Of a stretch of 64,000 nt of DNA, positions 57,101-64,000 are shown one piece after another (position 1 is the stretch's first letter; every line of letters starts with the position of its first letter). Origin of the DNA: Bacteroidia bacterium (GTDB taxonomy: Bacteria; Bacteroidota; Bacteroidia; Bacteroidales; UBA932). The stretch spans positions 1 through 64,000 of the forward strand of contig SABC01000001.1 in the NCBI GenBank assembly GCA_009929175.1, given 5' to 3'. The notes under the pieces were generated by a model, which ran no database searches, was not told the DNA's origin, and saw nothing but the letters and a program-made list of their open reading frames with translations. The position numbers and the translations under genes were made by a program.

Positions 57101-57294
57101 CATCCTGTCTTTTTTAGGATTATATCAAGATTGCGCTCCTTGATGCTTCTTTCGAAACTATCATAGAGTACCTCTGCACCCCGGCCAATCCCGCATGTGC
57201 CCATCCCTACTGCAATGTAGGGCTTGCCAGGAACAATCTTACGGGCACCGTTCTCTTTGATTTTTAGTAAATCAGCATAGTCTGATATTCTCAT
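54130..57294 (-). CDS. hydB: HydB/NuoF-like subunit fused to a GltD/NfnB-like NAD(P)H oxidoreductase domain
   Basis: 1054 residues, almost double the length of HydB. Part one: thioredoxin-like domain (about 25-105) with Cys34, Cys65 and Cys69 (only three of the usual four [2Fe-2S] cysteines); the NuoF core with [13 protein letters not shown] (198-210), [49 protein letters not shown] (310-340) for NADH and FMN; and [4Fe-4S] cysteines 487/490/493/533. Part two, from about 560: cysteines 563/568/576/580 and 619/623/627, then FAD site [17 protein letters not shown] (675-691), [14 protein letters not shown], and a second nucleotide site [16 protein letters not shown] with VVYRR, as in glutamate synthase small subunit and NfnB. 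The usual ferredoxin-like tail of HydB is replaced by this half. Overlaps hydC by 23 bases. Confidence 0.92.
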   Translation of the reverse strand: [1054 protein letters not shown]

Positions 57295-57808
57295 CTTTGT
57301 TGTCCTCCTGTAAGTTTTTTAGAATTTTCTTGATTTGTTCCGATGTTACATTGCTGTAAATGATTCCATCCACGGCAACGACAGGAGCCAAGGCACATTG
57401 GCCAAAGCATGCAACCGTCTTTACGGTTATCTGCCTGTCTTCGGTAGTAAAACTTGACTCCCCTGCTTCGAGTGCCTCTTTGCAACCTTGCAGGGAGGAG
57501 AGGTCATCCAGTAAAACCTTGGACCCTTTAGTGTGGCATGCTGTACCACGGCAAACAATTATTGTGTGCTTGCCTTGGGGTTTGAGGTTAAAGAATGAGT
57601 AAAATGTAGCTACACTGTACATTTGGGACAAAGGTGTCTTTGTTTTGGCTGCCAGGTATTCCATGGCATTGCTGTCCAAAAACTTGAACTCGTTTGCCTC
57701 TTGCATCTCTTCCATCATTGTCAGGAGAGCGCCTGGTTTTCCATTGTGCCTGGAGATTATCTCGTCGATGGTTACCCTATCGGCAAGATTATCATCGCTG
57801 GTATTCAT
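57272..57808 (-). CDS. hydC: HydC/NuoE-like [2Fe-2S] subunit
   Basis: 178 residues, a normal NuoE-type length. Helical N-terminus (IISRHNGKPGALLTMMEEMQE), the motif PLSQMYSVATFYSFFNLKPQGKHTI, and a thioredoxin-like domain with all four cluster cysteines in CRGTAC and, later, ACFGQC. It carries electrons between HydB and HydA. First gene of hydC-hydB-hydA; its transcript would start near 57944, leaving an untranslated leader of about 135 bases that shows no structure I recognise. Confidence 0.94.
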   Translation of the reverse strand: MNTSDDNLADRVTIDEIISRHNGKPGALLTMMEEMQEANEFKFLDSNAMEYLAAKTKTPLSQMYSVATFYSFFNLKPQGKHTIIVCRGTACHTKGSKVLLDDLSSLQGCKEALEAGESSFTTEDRQITVKTVACFGQCALAPVVAVDGIIYSNVTSEQIKKILKNLQEDNKDENIRLC

Positions 57809-57947
57809 AGGCTGATTTTTTTATTGGTTAATATATGGTGCTTAATGAGTTTCCATGGATACAGGTAATCTCTGCATAACCTTAACCTTTGCCTTTTCTG
57901 CTATCTCTCAGGGCTATTTTTTTTGACAAAACAAACTTTTTGCCATT

Positions 57948-57955
57948 CAAATATA
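57948..57955 (-). promoter_or_regulatory. -7 box for hydC-hydB-hydA
   Basis: TATATTTG on the minus strand, about 140 bases before the hydC ATG. A GTTG lies 19 bases upstream as a possible -33 element. Confidence 0.45.
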
Positions 57956-58024
57956 ATAATTTTATACACCAAAACAACAATAAATAGTATATTTTTAAAC
58001 ATCTACTAACTAATTAATTAAATG

Positions 58025-58064
58025 TTATTACAAATTGAAAGTATACGATTGCGATTTGTAATAA
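58025..58064. promoter_or_regulatory. Inverted repeat, candidate operator
   Basis: TTATTACAAAT (58025-58035) and ATTTGTAATAA (58054-58064) are perfect 11-bp arms with an 18-base spacer, 29 bases from centre to centre. The repeat ends 7 bases before the -33 element of the AraC promoter and 70 bases from the hydC -7 box, a suitable place for an activator or autoregulator. Confidence 0.6.
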
Positions 58065-58071
58065 TGATTGT

Positions 58072-58103
58072 TTTGGGCTTTTATAATAATATTTTTAAAT
58101 TTG
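58072..58103 (+). promoter_or_regulatory. Promoter of the AraC gene next to hydABC
   Basis: TTTG (58072-58075), 20 bases, then TAAATTTG (58096-58103). The start would be near 58108, some 15 bases before ATG 58123. Confidence 0.7.
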
Positions 58104-58122
58104 TATAAACCTAATATTTTTT

Positions 58123-59277
58123 ATGATCCGGGATATAGTGCTTACGCTACCTTTTTTTGTCTGTTTCTTTTGGTCCTTGACTCTTTTGGTGGACTACAAG
58201 AAAAACGACCGGTCAAAAAATATTTTGTTGCTTTTTATGTCCATATTGGCACTGTTGTATGCCGGTCATGCATTTTATTTTTCCATGGACAAAAAAGTGT
58301 ATACATTGATAGATCCTTTTTACACTTTCTCCAACCTTGCAGTATTTCCCCTCTTCCTTGTCTACATAAGGAGCCTTACAAAAGAGGGCCCTTTGGACAA
58401 ACGGTTATACTGGCTTTTTGCCCCTTCATTCGTGTTTTCAATAACTTCGGCAGTTGTTTACATTCTGCTCCCTCCTGACGAGTTAAGTGAATTCGTCAAT
58501 TCTTTCGTTTACGGAGAAACATCCGGTATCAGATTTTCCGGTCTGGCACTTTTCCAGACTTGGGTCCTCAAATCGGCCAGGATATACTTTGCCCTCTTTT
58601 TAATCCCATTTGCATACTACAGCTGGATGTATATCCATCAATACGAAAAGAAAATCAGGGAGTTTTACTCCGATACCGAAAAACGCACCTTGATCTGGAC
58701 CGGCAAACTGCTGAGTGCAGTAATCCTGGCTGTGGTTTTTGCAATGGTGCTCAATTTTATCGGGAAGTCCTTTTTTGTCCATGACTTTACATTGGTAATT
58801 GCCCCTTCGCTCATATTTGCATCCCTTTTGTACAGCATAGGATACCTTGGTCAAAAACAATCTTTCAATATATCTGATTACGAACTGGATTCCACTGAAC
58901 CAGAAAGGGGAAACCACCATGACTCCTCAAGGTCAAAGCTGTACGAAGAAATTCTGCTCCTGATGGAAACCAAACAGATATTCCGGAACCCGGATCTGAG
59001 GATTACAGATGTTTCCAACCTCTTAAAAACAAACAGGACATATGTTTCGGGTATAATCAACACCGAATTCAACAGTACATTCTGCGACATGGTAAACCAA
59101 TACCGGATAGAATATTCCAAAAAACTTCTTTTGGACCGGAATTTGTACATCCTCCACTATATTTCCGAAGAATCGGGGTTTGCATCGGTCAACTCTTTCA
59201 TGAGGGCATTCAAAAAGTTCACCGGCATGACCCCCGGCCAATTCCGGAAACAGAACATTACTAACAACAATAATTGA
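58123..59277 (+). CDS. AraC-family regulator with membrane N-terminal domain
   Basis: 384 residues. Residues 1 to about 245 have seven hydrophobic segments (for example VLTLPFFVCFFWSLTLLV), separated from the C-terminal AraC HTH (about 285-380) by a polar linker. HTH: LRITDVSNLLKTNRTYVSGIINTEFNSTFCDMVNQYRIEYSKKLL and YISEESGFASVNSFMRAFKKFTGMTPGQFRKQN. The plan is the same as that of the regulator at 18907-20049, though the sequence differs. Divergent from hydC, with an inverted repeat between; regulation of hydABC or of itself is a fair guess. A SIMPL gene follows with 7 bases between. Confidence 0.88.
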   Translation: MIRDIVLTLPFFVCFFWSLTLLVDYKKNDRSKNILLLFMSILALLYAGHAFYFSMDKKVYTLIDPFYTFSNLAVFPLFLVYIRSLTKEGPLDKRLYWLFAPSFVFSITSAVVYILLPPDELSEFVNSFVYGETSGIRFSGLALFQTWVLKSARIYFALFLIPFAYYSWMYIHQYEKKIREFYSDTEKRTLIWTGKLLSAVILAVVFAMVLNFIGKSFFVHDFTLVIAPSLIFASLLYSIGYLGQKQSFNISDYELDSTEPERGNHHDSSRSKLYEEILLLMETKQIFRNPDLRITDVSNLLKTNRTYVSGIINTEFNSTFCDMVNQYRIEYSKKLLLDRNLYILHYISEESGFASVNSFMRAFKKFTGMTPGQFRKQNITNNNN

Positions 59278-59284
59278 TAATTAT

Positions 59285-59983
59285 ATGAAAAGGACAGCAT
59301 TGGCACTGATCTTCTTGTTTTCGGTGCTTACAATTTATTCACAGGAGTACACCAAAGAGAATATTCGTTATGTAGAGGTAAACGGCAAAGCCGAGAAAGA
59401 GTTTGTCCCGGACCAAATCTATACCAAGCTTGTTATTACCGAAGCCGACACCAAAGGCAAAAAGTCACTTGAAAAAATTGAAAAGGACCTCTTCAAGGAT
59501 TTAACCAATGCCGGGATAGACCCTCAAAAAAACATAACCATCTCGGACATGCAGTCCGACCTGGAGAAGTTCTTGTTAAGGAAAGACAATATCGCAGCCA
59601 CACGCGAGTACATAATAATGGTAACAAGCTCCGGGCAGCTTGCTGAGCTCTTCGGGATACTCAAAAAGCATGAATTGACCGATATCACCGTTACCCATGC
59701 CAAACTATCCGATCCGGAATCGGCAGGCAGGCAGCTAATCAAGGAGGCAGCAGAAAATGCCAGGAAAAATGCAGAGGCAATTGCAGCAGGGTTGGGACAA
59801 CAACTGGGCAAGGCTATATATGCTCAGAGTTACTCCGGTTTCCAGGGTCAGTTGTTTGTGAATACTGCTTCCCGCAGTTTGAAAACCCAGGAAATGGTCG
59901 TTATGGATTCCTCTTACGAGTTACCCGATTTTAGAAAAATCAAACTTACACACAGTGTAACTGTCCGTTTTGAGCTGGAGTAA
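59285..59983 (+). CDS. SIMPL-domain secreted protein
   Basis: 232 residues with a signal peptide (LALIFLFSVLTIYSQ). The SIMPL/DUF541 fold is shown by RYVEVNGKAEKEFVPDQIYTKLVITE, LTDITVTHAKLSDPESAGRQLIKEAAENARKNAEAIA and the end FRKIKLTHSVTVRFELE. Periplasmic or outer-membrane proteins of this family have been linked to stress and to signalling, without a clear reaction. It follows the AraC gene by 7 bases and is probably in the same transcript. Confidence 0.87.
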   Translation: MKRTALALIFLFSVLTIYSQEYTKENIRYVEVNGKAEKEFVPDQIYTKLVITEADTKGKKSLEKIEKDLFKDLTNAGIDPQKNITISDMQSDLEKFLLRKDNIAATREYIIMVTSSGQLAELFGILKKHELTDITVTHAKLSDPESAGRQLIKEAAENARKNAEAIAAGLGQQLGKAIYAQSYSGFQGQLFVNTASRSLKTQEMVVMDSSYELPDFRKIKLTHSVTVRFELE

Positions 59984-60004
59984 CCATTGGCCCAAAAAGA
60001 AAAA

Positions 60005-60037
60005 GGCTTTGGCAAACTAACCCCTTTTGCCAAAGCC
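60005..60037 (-). terminator. Strong hairpin with U-run only on the minus strand
   Basis: GGCTTTGGCAAA (60005-60016) and TTTGCCAAAGCC (60026-60037) make a perfect 12-bp stem with a 9-base loop. Read on the minus strand it is followed by TTTTTCTTTTT; on the plus strand there is no T-run. The genes on both sides are on the plus strand. Confidence 0.6.
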
Positions 60038-60145
60038 CGAAGCATTCGGTAAACACCGCAATTGTCCTGCAAACATAACTATAAATATTCAAAAACGAAA
60101 GTTATTTTCACATTTTAGCTAATATTTTTATAGTTATTCCCAGTA

Positions 60146-61549
60146 ATGCTTTCACTTATTAATATTTTGCCAAAATTGCCATTTCTCCCGAAAAGCTACT
60201 ATATCAAGAATATCAGGATTGCATTTCCTGTAATATTATCCTTTGCCGGGCAAGCTTTGGTTCAAATAGCCGACAGTATAATGACTGGCCGGCTTGGCCC
60301 GGTTCCGCTGGCTGCAGTCTCCCTATCGGGAGCTATCGTAATGAATATCCTTGTGCTTGGCATAGGCCTCTCGGTTGGCCTCACCCCAATTGCCGGAAAC
60401 TTTTGGGCAACCGGGAAGTTCCGCAAGGTTGCATCCTATTTCCAGAACTCTTTGTTGGTAAATTTCGTTGCATCCATCCTGCTGACAACACTGCTATTGG
60501 CCTTTCTTCCATTTTTGGGAGTCATTGGCCAGCCTCCCGAAGTTGTTGCAATAACAGGCAACTACTATACCTATATTTCTGTTTCCATTATACCGTTCAT
60601 GCTCTTCCAGGCATTCAAACAATTCCTGGAGGGAACAGGAAACACCCGAATCTCCATGCTGATTACACTCTTTTCGGTAGTTTTGAACATCTTGCTCAAC
60701 TATTTGCTGATCTTTGGAAAAATGGGATTCCCCCAAATGGGAATTGACGGAGCCGGTCTTGCAACCCTGATAAGCAGATTATTCATGCCGGTGGCATTCT
60801 GGATTGTACTACGTTATAACCAAAGTTATTCCAGATATTTCAAATTCTTTGGCAACACCCGCTTTTCAATACTCAAACAAAAGGAGCTGGTGAGGATGGG
60901 CCTTCCAATTTCCGGACAGATGTCCCTGGAGTTCTTGTCCCTTAGCCTTATAACCCTGATGATGGGTTGGATTAGTACCGCATCGCTTGCCGCCAACCAG
61001 ATAGTACAAGCCATGATCAACTTCACATTCATGGTTTCCAACGGCATAGCTGCAGCATCCACAATCCACGTCAGCCACGCATACGGGAAAAGAGATGTAG
61101 GGGAGGTCCGTAAAAACGGATTCGCAGGAATACACCTTTCTACCCTTTTCATGTCGGTTGCAGCTGCTGTTTTCCTGTTTGGGGGGGAGTTCATTGCATC
61201 CCTCTTTAGCTCTTCTCCCGAAGTGATTGCCATAGCAAAAAAAATATTCGTTGTGGTTGCATTTTTTGAGCTGCTAGACGGGCTGCAGGTAACTGCCCTT
61301 GGGGCGTTGAGAGGCATTATGGATGTAAAGAAGGCAATGAACTATGCTATAATCTCTTACATCTTTGTATCTATACCTTTTGCCTATTTTGCCGGCTTTA
61401 TCCTCGGCTTTGGGGAGATGGGTCTTATCTCTGGTTTTGCAGTAGGCCTTCTTACTGCATCCATCCTTTTTATATCCAGATTCAGCCGCAAATGTTCCAA
61501 TTCTCATACTCTTTTTATAAATTTGGGGTATGAAAAGAAAAAGCATTAG
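60146..61549 (+). CDS. MATE-family efflux transporter
   Basis: 467 residues, twelve hydrophobic segments in two halves. The first half has AFPVILSFAGQALVQIADSIMTGRLGPVPLAAVSLSGAI, the second GLPISGQMSLEFLSLSLITLMMGWISTASLAANQIVQA. Such transporters expel drugs or metabolites using Na+ or H+. A few bases before its start there is only an AT-rich gap with the hairpin described above and no clear promoter box. Its last 20 bases overlap the start of the serine hydrolase gene. Confidence 0.93.
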   Translation: MLSLINILPKLPFLPKSYYIKNIRIAFPVILSFAGQALVQIADSIMTGRLGPVPLAAVSLSGAIVMNILVLGIGLSVGLTPIAGNFWATGKFRKVASYFQNSLLVNFVASILLTTLLLAFLPFLGVIGQPPEVVAITGNYYTYISVSIIPFMLFQAFKQFLEGTGNTRISMLITLFSVVLNILLNYLLIFGKMGFPQMGIDGAGLATLISRLFMPVAFWIVLRYNQSYSRYFKFFGNTRFSILKQKELVRMGLPISGQMSLEFLSLSLITLMMGWISTASLAANQIVQAMINFTFMVSNGIAAASTIHVSHAYGKRDVGEVRKNGFAGIHLSTLFMSVAAAVFLFGGEFIASLFSSSPEVIAIAKKIFVVVAFFELLDGLQVTALGALRGIMDVKKAMNYAIISYIFVSIPFAYFAGFILGFGEMGLISGFAVGLLTASILFISRFSRKCSNSHTLFINLGYEKKKH

Positions 61550-62864
61550 AAAAAAACCATCAAGATACCTCCTCATCATCTCAATAACTCTACTGCCCCT
61601 CATCGTATACGGCTTTTCCAAAAAGTTGAATAACAGTCAACCCGAGGAGAGCAACGAAAGCGAAGAAATTCTCCCCGAAGCCCTCAACCACCTGCTTACA
61701 AATCAGCTATCGGATACATCCACAACGGAAAAACTGGATGCGCAAATAGAGCGTTTTATGCGCCAATGGGAAATCAAAGGTGCATCCCTGGCCATCATGA
61801 AGGACGAAAAGCTCATCTACGCAAAGGGCTACGGCTGGGCCAACCAAGAGATGGAAGAGCATACCGAGGTTAAACATATTTTCCGTATTGCCTCGCTGTC
61901 CAAACTAATCACAGCTGTAGCCGTCATGAAGCTTCATGAAGATGGATTGATTGACCTCAGCGACAAGATATTTGGGCCCGATGGCCTGTTGGACAATCCG
62001 GACTTCCAGGAATACAGGGACAAAAAGGCAGAGAATATTACTGTAGAACACCTTTTACGGCACAAAGGCGGGTTTGGGACACGTGGAGGGGACCCCATGT
62101 TTTCCCTGTCGCTTATAAGCAATCGCTTAGGGTTTGGAAGGGCCCTTACACAGGACGAACTTGTCTCTTATGTGCTTTCACAGAGGCTCCGTTTTGCACC
62201 CGGTACAGCAACAAGTTACTCCAACTTCGGGTACCTGCTCCTTTCCATGGTTGTGGAAAGAGTAACCGGAATTGGCTACGAACAATATGTTAAAAGCAAT
62301 ATCTTGTACCCAAACGGTATATATGACATGCACCTTGCCTGCAATTTATTTGAGGAGAGATATCCCAACGAAGTAAAATACTACGAGCCCTCCAACGAAG
62401 AGCCAATCCCGTCTTATGATGGGTCAGGGATTCTAAAACCACGCTGTTATGGTGGAAACGACATCCGACTGTTATCCGGAGCCGGAGCCTGGGTAGCCTC
62501 TCCCGTGGAACTCCTCAAGTTTGTCTCAATGATAGACGGTCGTGAAAATGTAAAGGATATACTCTCTGCACAAAGTATATCCCATATGACATCATCCTCT
62601 GCAAGCACCCTTCCGATAGGATGGGCAAAGTGTACAAGCTCCGGTAGCTGGACCAGGACCGGAACCCTTTCGGGTACAAGTGCCCTGATCAAATACAACG
62701 CTAACGGATACTCATGGGTTTTTATAACCAACACAAGTTCTTGGAAAGGATCCCGTTTTCCAAGGAACATAGAACAATTTTTTAGGGGAGCCATGCAAAA
62801 GGTCTCCGAGTGGCCCCAAAGGGACCTGTTCGAGGTTAGAACTCAATTGTCAGGCCTATCGTAG
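61530..62864 (+). CDS. Beta-lactamase-family serine hydrolase (class C/DD-peptidase fold)
   Basis: 444 residues. One hydrophobic N-terminal segment (RYLLIISITLLPLIVYGF) acts as signal or anchor. Active-site motifs are SLSK (Ser122-Lys125 in FRIASLSKLITAV) and YSN in TSYSNFGYLLL; the third (KTG-like) motif is not certain, perhaps SGSWTRTGTLSG. Members include beta-lactamases, D,D-peptidases and esterases, and substrate cannot be told. Its first codons overlap the MATE gene and its 3' end overlaps that of the convergent TonB receptor by 29 bases. Confidence 0.88.
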   Translation: MKRKSIRKKPSRYLLIISITLLPLIVYGFSKKLNNSQPEESNESEEILPEALNHLLTNQLSDTSTTEKLDAQIERFMRQWEIKGASLAIMKDEKLIYAKGYGWANQEMEEHTEVKHIFRIASLSKLITAVAVMKLHEDGLIDLSDKIFGPDGLLDNPDFQEYRDKKAENITVEHLLRHKGGFGTRGGDPMFSLSLISNRLGFGRALTQDELVSYVLSQRLRFAPGTATSYSNFGYLLLSMVVERVTGIGYEQYVKSNILYPNGIYDMHLACNLFEERYPNEVKYYEPSNEEPIPSYDGSGILKPRCYGGNDIRLLSGAGAWVASPVELLKFVSMIDGRENVKDILSAQSISHMTSSSASTLPIGWAKCTSSGSWTRTGTLSGTSALIKYNANGYSWVFITNTSSWKGSRFPRNIEQFFRGAMQKVSEWPQRDLFEVRTQLSGLS

Positions 62865-64000
62865 GTAATACCGTACCACTCACCTGCTCTATCCTTTTCA
62901 TTTCGTACCTCTGCTCTTCGTATGGTGCCTGCGGGTTTGTAATGGTTCCGGTACTTATAACCACATCTGAATCTTGATACTGTTTGTTGAGTATATTCTG
63001 AATATCAATATAGACTTTCAAAGCAAACCGTTCAAAGTAAAATTCCTTGTCGGCCCTTATGTCTAATTGATTGAATTGTTTGAGATAGACCGAATTATAA
63101 CGTGAATAGTCGCGGTAGGCCCTTCCCGATGCATCCCATGCAGCTACCAGGGAGGAGCGGTCCAGGTCGAGCGGAGTGTAAGGGCTGCCTCCCGAGTAGC
63201 GGAATTTTGCTCCCAAAACATAGTTCTTGGGGAACCTGTAACTTCCCGATAATGTCATCAACCTGCGATTGTTCCATAATGTTGGCTTGTATGAGTCGTC
63301 TTTGTCCTTGAACTCGCTTTTGAAAAGGGTTATTGAACTTATGAGGTTAAACTTTTCTGATACAAACCAACGGAAAGAGAACTCTGCCCCGTAAGATCGT
63401 CCTTTGATATCCGATGAAATCTCTTCGTTACCCACAACCCCGTAATTGGTTCCTTTTCCCTCTACAGGGATTGAATCGTTCAAGGAGTACATCCCGTCAA
63501 AATTCCATTTATGGAAAAGCTCCACCCCAAACTGCAACCCCTCGCTGCTACGGTAATCAAAACCAAACGCCACCTGGTCCGACCCTATGTATTTCATCCC
63601 TTTGTTCACATATACACCGTTATTATCGGTAAAACCAAGGGCAGTAAGAGGAGGTAACTGGTAGTAACGCCCTGCAGAGCCATTGAGATATAAATTAGGT
63701 GCAATCTCGTATGATGCCGACACCCTGGGCGAAAACTGATTGAATGGGTTGGACATGTATGAAGAGAAGGAATTCCCGTCTGCGCGGACTCCTACATTGG
63801 CTGTGAATTTTTGGTCAGCCGACGTAAAGTTAAGGTTTGCAAACAAAGAGTATTTGACAAAATTTAGATCAGTATTGTAATTGATTACAACAGGCCTGTC
63901 GTAAAATACCTTTTGGTAAGTGTTATTGGTATACATTGGCAGGTCAGTGCCAAAACCGGCCGTTAGCCTCACCCGGTCCATCCGAGTAATGTTCTCCAGT
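62836..64000 (-). CDS. TonB-dependent receptor, C-terminal part (5' end outside window)
   Basis: The frame is open on the minus strand from the window edge (LENITRMDRVRLTAGFG) to the stop at 62836, about 387 residues of the outer-membrane barrel. Alternating beta-strands with aromatic girdles are visible (FSPRVSASYEIAPNLYLNGSAGRYYQLPP, YVLGAKFRYSGGSPYTP, KVYIDIQNILNKQY) and the protein ends in GLTIEF with the terminal Phe needed for barrel assembly. The N-terminal plug and any carboxypeptidase-like domain are outside. The substrate cannot be told; no SusD-like gene follows. Confidence 0.9.
   Translation of the reverse strand, partial: LENITRMDRVRLTAGFGTDLPMYTNNTYQKVFYDRPVVINYNTDLNFVKYSLFANLNFTSADQKFTANVGVRADGNSFSSYMSNPFNQFSPRVSASYEIAPNLYLNGSAGRYYQLPPLTALGFTDNNGVYVNKGMKYIGSDQVAFGFDYRSSEGLQFGVELFHKWNFDGMYSLNDSIPVEGKGTNYGVVGNEEISSDIKGRSYGAEFSFRWFVSEKFNLISSITLFKSEFKDKDDSYKPTLWNNRRLMTLSGSYRFPKNYVLGAKFRYSGGSPYTPLDLDRSSLVAAWDASGRAYRDYSRYNSVYLKQFNQLDIRADKEFYFERFALKVYIDIQNILNKQYQDSDVVISTGTITNPQAPYEEQRYEMKRIEQVSGTVLPTIGLTIEF

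Larger units (their letters stand above)
57809..58122. other. AT-rich divergent intergenic region between hydC and an AraC gene
   Basis: 314 bases without a gene. It holds a -7 box for hydC (minus), an 11-bp inverted repeat, and a full promoter for the AraC gene (plus). I find no riboswitch, no FNR-type TTGAT-N4-ATCAA site and no Rex-type palindrome. Confidence 0.7.

Noticed and set aside
57809..57947. Riboswitch in the hydC leader (a CTGAGA-like string was seen)
   Set aside because: The rest of a TPP-type fold is missing and no other known aptamer pattern was found by eye.

Overview
The window looks like a chromosomal segment of an anaerobic, fermentative member of the Bacteroidota, most likely Bacteroidales. 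The grounds are: recurrent promoter boxes of the Bacteroidota type TAnnTTTG with, in the best cases, an upstream TTTG about 19-20 bases away; weak Shine-Dalgarno usage; protein families typical of the phylum (FISUMP lipoprotein, HU-CCDC81 protein, TonB-dependent receptor, AraC regulators with a membrane N-terminus, D-aminoacylase with a Tat signal); and three different [FeFe]-hydrogenase-type proteins. The genus cannot be decided from this sequence. Coding density is very high, and I see no insertion sequence, prophage, CRISPR array or obvious island.

Layout. 1-5334 (minus): a partial SMP-30-like lipoprotein, then a hydrogen-metabolism cluster of group B-like [FeFe] hydrogenase, a PAS-carrying sensory-type [FeFe] hydrogenase (HydS-like) and a SpoIIE-type PP2C phosphatase. 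5388-11438: a divergent promoter region, a 39-codon Met/Thr-rich leader peptide with alternative hairpins, and the aspartate-family operon metY-metX-thrA-asd. 11466-18713: topoisomerase IV subunit B, leuS, a PhzF-like protein and two tandem YitT proteins. 18854-20503: two overlapping-to-abutting AraC regulators. 20511-23811 (minus): SPOR lipoprotein, gcvT, VOC protein and an M28 peptidase fused to a TonB C-terminal domain. 23905-31553: capA-like and phoH (plus), D-aminoacylase and apbE (minus), a FISUMP lipoprotein, and lemA followed by two TPM-domain genes. 31573-34995: TolC-like protein, membrane metallophosphoesterase and a CDF transporter. 35027-40492 (minus): rlmN, a TlpA-like lipoprotein, recX, prfB (with a programmed +1 frameshift) and class I fumarase. 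40558-46722 (plus): recA, trpS, dnaG, metG. 46726-52331: a HU-CCDC81-like membrane protein (minus), tRNA-Asn with a textbook promoter and terminator, then sbcD-sbcC. 52355-57808 (minus): hydC-hydB-hydA for an electron-bifurcating-type hydrogenase whose HydB carries an extra GltD/NfnB-like half. 58123-64000: a membrane AraC regulator with an inverted repeat upstream of its promoter, a SIMPL protein, a MATE transporter, a beta-lactamase-like serine hydrolase, and the 3' part of a TonB-dependent receptor.

The hydrogenase genes suggest that H2 production or uptake is central to redox balance: HydABC would couple NAD(P)H and ferredoxin to H2, the group B enzyme would use ferredoxin, and the HydS-like protein with its phosphatase would report on H2 or redox state. 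The most unusual items are the Met/Thr leader attenuator, the HydB-GltD fusion, the prfB frameshift, the inverted repeat at 58025-58064, and a perfect hairpin inside the second AraC gene. All functional calls are by eye from motifs; no database search was run.
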